Below are positions 6,335-10,486 of a DNA stretch of 10,486 bases, piece by piece (the first letter of the stretch is position 1; every line of letters starts with the position of its first letter). The stretch comes from Myxococcales bacterium. Its GTDB lineage: Bacteria; Myxococcota_A; Polyangia; Polyangiales; Polyangiaceae. The stretch covers positions 1 through 10,486 of the forward strand of contig JAAFHJ010000116.1 of NCBI GenBank assembly GCA_013298325.1, written 5' to 3'. The position numbers and the translations under genes are program-made. Below the pieces are notes generated by a model that was not told the DNA's origin, made no database searches, and saw only the letters and a list, made by a program, of their open reading frames with translations.

Positions 6335-7236
6335 TTCGCCCCCCCGATCGTGCTCGCGCCCGGGACCTTTTGCCCCTTTTCGTCGTAGACGTAGAAGCCG
6401 CGGCCCCCCTTCTTTCCGACCCATCCGGCCGTCACGAGGTTTTTGAGGAGCGTCGGCGCGCGGTATTTCGTATCGCCGATGTCGGTATAGAGAACGTTGG
6501 CGATGGCCAGCACGGTGTCGAGACCAATCAAATCGGCAAGTTCGAGGGGGCCCATCGGGTGATTGAGGCCGAGCTTGGCGCCGGTGTCGATGTCTTCGGG
6601 GGTTCCGACCCCTTCCTGAACGGCGAACATCGCCTCGCACAGCATCGGAATGAGGATCCGGTTGACGAGGAACCCGGGCGCGTCGTTTGACGTTACGACC
6701 GTTTTGCCCATCTTTTCGGCAGCTTCTTTGATCGTCGTGTACGTCTCCGGCTCCGTCTGGACCGCCTTCACGATCTCAACAAGGCGCATGAGCGGCACCG
6801 GGTTCATGAAGTGCATGCCGAGGACCTTCCCGGGGCGCTTCGTGACGGCCGCGAGCTTCGTCACCGAGATGCTGGAGGTGTTGCTCGCGAGGAGGGCGTC
6901 CGGCTTCATCGCAGCATCACACGCCGCGAAGAGCTTCAATTTGAGATCGACGTTCTCCGTCGCGGCCTCGATCACGAGGTCACAATCGCCAAAATCGGCG
7001 ATTCCTGCGACGGGAATCAAACGCTTCGCCGTCGCGTCAGCGGCCTCGGCGGTGAGCTTGCCCTTCTCGACGAGCTTTCCGAGCATCGCAGCGATTTTGC
7101 TGGTCGCCTTCGTTGCGCGCTCCAGATCGACGTCGGCGAGCTTCACCGTATAGCCGGCCGTTGCGGCGACCTGGGCAATCCCCGATCCCATTTGACCTGC
7201 GCCGAGAACACCTACCGTTCGAATCTCGATCGTCAT
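6331..7236 (-). CDS. hbd: 3-hydroxybutyryl-CoA dehydrogenase
   Basis: It interconverts 3-hydroxyacyl-CoA and 3-oxoacyl-CoA with NAD(H). This is the single-domain, about 300-aa form, as in butyrate/crotonyl-CoA, aromatic-acid or PHB-linked pathways. Numbered from the chosen start, the Rossmann loop GAGQMG is 12-17, and D35 ends strand 2 as expected for NAD preference. The catalytic set is S121, H142, E154 and N192, with H-to-E and S-to-H spacings matching the family. NDAPGFLVNR, HPMGPLELADLIGLD and GKKGGRGFYVYD follow in order. Two ATGs are adjacent (7237-7239 and 7234-7236). The GAGG upstream sits 5 nt from the second but only 2 nt from the first, so I prefer the second (301 aa). It is the first gene of a coupled pair with the hydratase; no thiolase or acyl-CoA dehydrogenase is adjacent. 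Confidence 0.95.
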   Translation of the reverse strand: MTIEIRTVGVLGAGQMGSGIAQVAATAGYTVKLADVDLERATKATSKIAAMLGKLVEKGKLTAEAADATAKRLIPVAGIADFGDCDLVIEAATENVDLKLKLFAACDAAMKPDALLASNTSSISVTKLAAVTKRPGKVLGMHFMNPVPLMRLVEIVKAVQTEPETYTTIKEAAEKMGKTVVTSNDAPGFLVNRILIPMLCEAMFAVQEGVGTPEDIDTGAKLGLNHPMGPLELADLIGLDTVLAIANVLYTDIGDTKYRAPTLLKNLVTAGWVGKKGGRGFYVYDEKGQKVPGASTIGGAK

Positions 7237-7468
7237 CATTTCCTCGTTTGACCGTTATGTGTGGGTACGCTGCTGCCTTCGCCGCGTTTAGGAAATCGCG
7301 TTTGATGCCGCAGGGGGGACTGCGGTGCGCGTTCGGCGGCCGACCGTACTCCAAGGGGGCGCCGCGACTAAGCAAAGACGGCCTACCAACGATCGATCCT
7401 GCCTTCTGACGGCAGCGCCGGCGTCGTTCCGCTTGCCGTTTCCGAGGAGATGGGAAAGAAGCCGTCCC
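7237..7468. promoter_or_regulatory. divergent intergenic region, hbd / recQ
   Basis: This stretch separates the hbd operon and recQ and should hold both promoters. I found no convincing -35/-10 pair on either strand. It contains a GAGG ribosome site for hbd (minus strand, near 7242-7245), a direct repeat CGCGTTT at 7283-7289 and 7297-7303, and a weak hairpin CTGCC/GGCAG (7399-7403 and 7411-7415). The open frame that extends recQ upstream to a GTG at 7325 has codon use unlike recQ proper (AGA, AGG, CAA and low GC at third positions), so I read that part as non-coding. Confidence 0.45.
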
Positions 7469-9535
7469 GTGACCGCCGTTGTGCCCCACCGAACCGACCC
7501 GCGACCGGCGGGCACGCGCGGGCCGCAGGCGTCGCTGGAGGGGCTCCTTCGGGACGTCTTTCACCACGACGCTTTCCGCGGCCCCCAGCGGGACGTGTGC
7601 GAGGCCGTCGCCCGCGGCGAAGACGTGCTTCTCGTGATGCCGACCGGGGCGGGAAAATCGCTGTGTTATCAGCTTCCTGGCCTTGCGCGTGAGGGGACGA
7701 CCCTCGTCGTTAGCCCTCTTGTCGCATTGATCGAAGACCAGGTTGCCAAGCTTCAGGCCCTCGGACTCCGTGCAGAACGCATCCATTCCGGGCGCGACCG
7801 CATGGCATCGCGGGAGGTTTGTCGTCGGTACCTGGCCGGCGATCTCGACTTCCTCTTTATCGCGCCCGAGCGGCTTGCCGTTGCCGGCTTTCCTGAAATG
7901 TTGGCGAAGCGGCCGCTCGGTCTTGTCGCGATTGACGAAGCCCACTGCATCAGCCACTGGGGCCACGATTTTAGGCCCGAATATCGGATGCTTGGCCAGC
8001 GTCTGCCCCTGTTTCGGCCGGCGCCCATCGTTGCCCTCACCGCGACGGCGACGCCCGCCGTTCAGGACGATATTTGCGAGCAGCTGGCGCTCCCGAAGCC
8101 CCGTCGGTTCATTCAAGGATTCCGTCGGGACAACTTGGCGCTTGAGGTGCTCTCCCTTTTGCCGACGCGCCGCGCTGCTGCCGTCGTCGACCTGCTCTCG
8201 AAGCCCGAGCAGCGGCCGGCCATCGTCTACACGAATACACGGGCCGGAACGGAAGACCTCGCCGGTGCCCTGCTGAAGAAGAAGATTCGCGCCGCCGCCT
8301 ATCACGCGGGAATGCCGGCCGAGACGCGCGAGAGCGTGCAGCGAGGCTTTTCCAATTCAGAGATCGACGTCGTTGTGGCGACGGTCGCGTTCGGAATGGG
8401 GATTGATAAGGGGGACGTCCGCCTCGTCGTCCATGCGGGGATACCCCAGAGCCTTGAGGGCTACTACCAGGAAATAGGGCGCGCAGGCCGTGACGGAAAA
8501 CCCTCCCGCGCCGTGCTATTTCACTCTTACGCCGACGTCCGCATGCACGAGTTCCTTCTCGCGAAGAGCTACCCCGAGCTCGAGGTTCTCGATGCGGTGT
8601 ACACACGAATCGGCCCGAGACCGATTCCCCAAGACGTCCTTGCGGCCGACGTCGATATGGACGGAGAGAGCTTCGAGAAGGCCCTCGATCAGCTCTTTAT
8701 CAATGGTGGAATCGCCTTCGACGCGGAGGGGGCAGTTCTGCGCGGAGACCCGGCGTTCCGGAAGTCGTACACCGCCCAACGGGCCCATCGTTTTGGCCAG
8801 CTGAAGGCGATGCTCGCGTTCGCCGACGGTCACGGTTGCAGAATGCAAGCGATCATTCGTCATTTTGGCGATGCCGCCGATGAAGGTGGTCCGTGTGGGC
8901 TCTGTGATGCCTGCCGCGACGGCGACTGCATCGCGAAACGGTTTCGCGACGCGTCGACGGAAGAGTCGAAGCTTGCCGCTGATCTTCTTGAGGAAATTGG
9001 TGAGCGTTCGCGGCCGATGGGGCAGCTCTTCCGGCGCTTCGGCGAGGCGCTTGGGCGCGACGCCTTCGCCCATGTTGTCGACGGCCTCGTTCGTCGCGGC
9101 GTGCTTGCCGTCGAGCAGGCGAGCTTTGAAAAAGAGGGGAAGACGGTCGCGTTTCAGCGCCTCCGTCGCGTAGGGACCGGCGGCGCTACCCGATTCACCG
9201 TTCTCGATGATTCGCCGCGAAGTGCCGTGATTCGCCGCGAGAAGGCGGCGCAGAAATCGCCTGGCGAAGTCAAAAAACTCCCCGATCCGAAGCGTCCCCG
9301 CCCGGCCCCCGAAAGCGGCAGTCGACTTGAGGTGGCTCTGCGTGCTTGGCGCCGCGAAGAGGCGAAGACGGCTCGTTTGCCTGCATTTCGTATCCTTACC
9401 GACCGCACGCTTGCCGCGATCGCGGAAGACTCGCCAGCTACCCTGGAGGCGCTCGGGGCCTGCGCCGGCGTCGGCAAGCACATTGTGAAGAAGTACGGGA
9501 CGACCATTCTCGAAATTATCGAAGCATCGTGCTGA
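7469..9535 (+). CDS. recQ: ATP-dependent DNA helicase RecQ
   Basis: This is a 3'-5' superfamily 2 helicase for recombination, replication-fork repair and structured DNA. Numbered from the chosen GTG (688 aa), it shows motif I MPTGAGKS (57-64), motif Ia VVSPLVALIEDQ, motif II DEAH (156-159) and the RecQ aromatic loop SHWGHDFRPEY (162-172). Motif III TATAT and motif IV IVYTNTR come next, then YHAGM, VATVAFGMGIDK and motif VI QEIGRAGRDG (334-343). The zinc site follows with C457, C476, C479 and C482, then a likely winged-helix region (about 500-568), a basic Pro/Lys linker and a C-terminal HRDC domain (about 619-686). GTG 7469 is chosen because coding character begins there and homology starts about 22 residues on. 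A GTG at 7325 would add 48 atypical residues. GTG 7481 is another option. It is followed after 18 nt by a small gene and then lipA. Confidence 0.95.
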   Translation: MTAVVPHRTDPRPAGTRGPQASLEGLLRDVFHHDAFRGPQRDVCEAVARGEDVLLVMPTGAGKSLCYQLPGLAREGTTLVVSPLVALIEDQVAKLQALGLRAERIHSGRDRMASREVCRRYLAGDLDFLFIAPERLAVAGFPEMLAKRPLGLVAIDEAHCISHWGHDFRPEYRMLGQRLPLFRPAPIVALTATATPAVQDDICEQLALPKPRRFIQGFRRDNLALEVLSLLPTRRAAAVVDLLSKPEQRPAIVYTNTRAGTEDLAGALLKKKIRAAAYHAGMPAETRESVQRGFSNSEIDVVVATVAFGMGIDKGDVRLVVHAGIPQSLEGYYQEIGRAGRDGKPSRAVLFHSYADVRMHEFLLAKSYPELEVLDAVYTRIGPRPIPQDVLAADVDMDGESFEKALDQLFINGGIAFDAEGAVLRGDPAFRKSYTAQRAHRFGQLKAMLAFADGHGCRMQAIIRHFGDAADEGGPCGLCDACRDGDCIAKRFRDASTEESKLAADLLEEIGERSRPMGQLFRRFGEALGRDAFAHVVDGLVRRGVLAVEQASFEKEGKTVAFQRLRRVGTGGATRFTVLDDSPRSAVIRREKAAQKSPGEVKKLPDPKRPRPAPESGSRLEVALRAWRREEAKTARLPAFRILTDRTLAAIAEDSPATLEALGACAGVGKHIVKKYGTTILEIIEASC

Positions 9536-9553
9536 ATCAAATCGAGTTCCTCT

Positions 9554-9802
9554 ATGTCAAAATCTCCCGCTCTTCGCGAAATCGACGACCTCATGGACGA
9601 GCTTGAGCTGCTCCTGAAACGCGGCGACACGGTTGCTGCGCTCTCTGACGCCGGCATTAACGTCTCGCTCGCGATCGTCGCCGCGAATGGACTTCGCGCC
9701 TATTTTGCTGGAAAAAAAGCGGAGGCTGCCGAGGACTTGACGATCGTCGGCGAGGAAATTTTTGCGCGTCTTCGCGGCCACGACGCAGACTTGCCATCCT
9801 GA
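9554..9802 (+). CDS. small hypothetical protein, 82 aa
   Basis: This gene begins 18 nt after recQ ends and finishes 48 nt before the lipA start, on the same strand, so it is probably part of that transcript. The product is acidic and predicted mostly helical by eye. An amphipathic helix at about 6-23 (LREIDDLMDELELLLKR) is followed by an Ala-rich helix-turn-helix-like stretch (24-52) and a second charged helix to about residue 74. There is no signal peptide, Cys, membrane span or recognisable motif. The initiating ATG has no clear Shine-Dalgarno. Codon use resembles that of its neighbours, with G/C common at third positions, which supports real coding. A small adaptor or helical-bundle protein is possible, but I assign no function. 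Confidence 0.7.
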   Translation: MSKSPALREIDDLMDELELLLKRGDTVAALSDAGINVSLAIVAANGLRAYFAGKKAEAAEDLTIVGEEIFARLRGHDADLPS

Positions 9803-9850
9803 GCATCGCCGACCTTTCGACGGCCCAAAAAGCGCGCTAAGCGCCTTCGC

Positions 9851-10486
9851 GTGACCGAACCCAATCGCTTCGCCCCGAAACCGGCATGGCTCAAAGTACG
9901 CGCCCCCGGAGGCGAGAACTACGAGCGCCTGAAGAGCACCTTTCGGAAGCTCGACCTGTTCACCGTCTGCGAAGAGGCGCGCTGTCCGAACGTCGGCGAA
10001 TGCTGGCGCGAGGGGACGGCCACCGTCATGCTTTTGGGCGACACCTGCACGCGCGGCTGCCGTTTTTGCGCCGTGACCACGGGGAATCCGCGCGGCGCGA
10101 TCGACGTCCGCGAACCCGAGCATGTCGCCCGCGCCATTGCGAGCATGGGGCTCCAATATGTTGTCTTGACGATGGTCGATCGCGACGATTTGCTCGATGG
10201 TGGGGCCGCCCACGTGGCAAAGACGGTGACGCGCCTTCGTGAATTGAGGCCGGACATCCTGGTCGAAACGCTGCTCGGTGATTTTGGCGGAAATCACGAC
10301 TACCTCGACGTCACCGTCGATGCGAAGCCCCACGTCTGGGCTCACAATATTGAAGTAGTCGAGCGACTTCAGCGGCAGATTCGAGACGTTCGCTGCTCCT
10401 ACGAGCGATCGCTCGGCGTTTTGGAGCGTGCGAAACAGCGCGATCCGTCTCGGGTGATCAAATCGAGCATCATGGTCGGAATCGGC
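9851..10486 (+). CDS. lipA: lipoyl synthase (5' part)
   Basis: LipA is a radical-SAM enzyme that inserts two sulfur atoms into octanoyl groups bound to lipoyl domains, completing the cofactor of 2-oxoacid dehydrogenases and the glycine cleavage system. The 212 visible residues run off the window end. Both iron-sulfur sites are present: the auxiliary cluster Cys C40, C45 and C51 (CEEARCPNVGEC) and the radical-SAM CxxxCxxC C66, C70 and C73 (CTRGCRFC). VDRDDL (109-114), the ETLLGDF region, AHNIE (164-168) and KSSIMVGIG at the end match the family. One small variation is Met at 108 before VDRDDL, where Ser is common. The start is the GTG at 9851, the only candidate after the in-frame TGA that ends the 82-aa gene. 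No Shine-Dalgarno is visible, and a small GCGC-TAA-GCGC palindrome lies just upstream (9834-9844). lipB is not seen. Confidence 0.95.
   Translation, partial: MTEPNRFAPKPAWLKVRAPGGENYERLKSTFRKLDLFTVCEEARCPNVGECWREGTATVMLLGDTCTRGCRFCAVTTGNPRGAIDVREPEHVARAIASMGLQYVVLTMVDRDDLLDGGAAHVAKTVTRLRELRPDILVETLLGDFGGNHDYLDVTVDAKPHVWAHNIEVVERLQRQIRDVRCSYERSLGVLERAKQRDPSRVIKSSIMVGIG

Noticed and set aside
5207..6388. 393-aa plus-strand open frame across the terminator and hydratase
   Set aside because: It crosses a clear minus-strand terminator and runs antisense to a hydratase with both catalytic Glu residues; it is a shadow frame.
6335..6640. N-terminal extension of the enoyl-CoA hydratase frame into hbd
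   Set aside because: The extension is Arg-rich and lies out of frame over the conserved hbd C-terminus; the ATGA start at 6334 gives the standard 258-aa enzyme.
7037..8305. 422-aa open frame on the minus strand spanning hbd's 5' part, the intergenic region and recQ
   Set aside because: It lies antisense to the recQ helicase motifs and out of frame with hbd; the composition is Arg/Gly-rich with no recognisable domain.
9208..9240. Two copies of a 13-bp direct repeat TGATTCGCCGCGA 20 bp apart in recQ
   Set aside because: The copies are read in different frames, number only two and fall in the low-complexity linker; chance or a small local duplication explains them.
9834..9844. GCGC-TAA-GCGC palindrome before lipA as a terminator
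   Set aside because: A four-pair stem without a T-run is too weak, and the genes on either side appear cotranscribed.
1..10486. Defence island, mobile element or CRISPR content
   Set aside because: RecQ and the PLD-like protein can occur in such settings, but here there is no integrase, transposase, repeat array, toxin-antitoxin pair or composition break; the neighbours are housekeeping genes.

Overview
The window is a compact, high-GC bacterial chromosomal segment (roughly 60-65% GC by eye, not computed). Genes are packed with 4-nt overlaps, GTG starts occur beside ATG, and one secreted lipoprotein carries a Cys-rich stretch of a kind common in Myxococcota. A deltaproteobacterial or Myxococcota source, perhaps Polyangia-like, is my best guess. 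This is inference from style, not from a database match. The content is mostly housekeeping and core metabolism. I see no CRISPR array, insertion sequence, phage gene, tRNA or rRNA.

Layout. (1) Positions 1-2362, + strand: the 3' part of thiE (thiamine phosphate synthase), then two unrecognised genes: a 207-aa single-anchor protein and a 427-aa multi-pass membrane protein. They are joined by GTGA and ATGA stop/start overlaps, so the three are probably cotranscribed and translationally coupled. (2) 2273-3322, - strand: holB, the DNA polymerase III delta' subunit. Its last 30 codons lie antisense to the last 30 codons of the 427-aa gene. (3) 3400-3816, +: a 138-aa four-helix membrane protein. 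(4) 3818-5446, -: a secreted phospholipase D-superfamily lipoprotein with two intact HKD motifs. (5) 5503-5537, -: a strong intrinsic terminator closing the next operon. (6) 5558-7236, -: 3-hydroxybutyryl-CoA dehydrogenase (hbd) followed by enoyl-CoA hydratase, overlapping by ATGA. The two catalyse consecutive steps between acetoacetyl-CoA and crotonyl-CoA. (7) 7237-7468: a divergent intergenic region. (8) 7469-10486, +: recQ helicase (helicase, zinc and HRDC regions), an 82-aa helical protein of unknown function, and lipA (lipoyl synthase), which runs off the window end.

I do not see a clear new multi-gene system. The parts least explained are the two-gene membrane unit behind thiE, the 90-bp tail-to-tail coding overlap with holB, the surface PLD lipoprotein, and the small protein between recQ and lipA.
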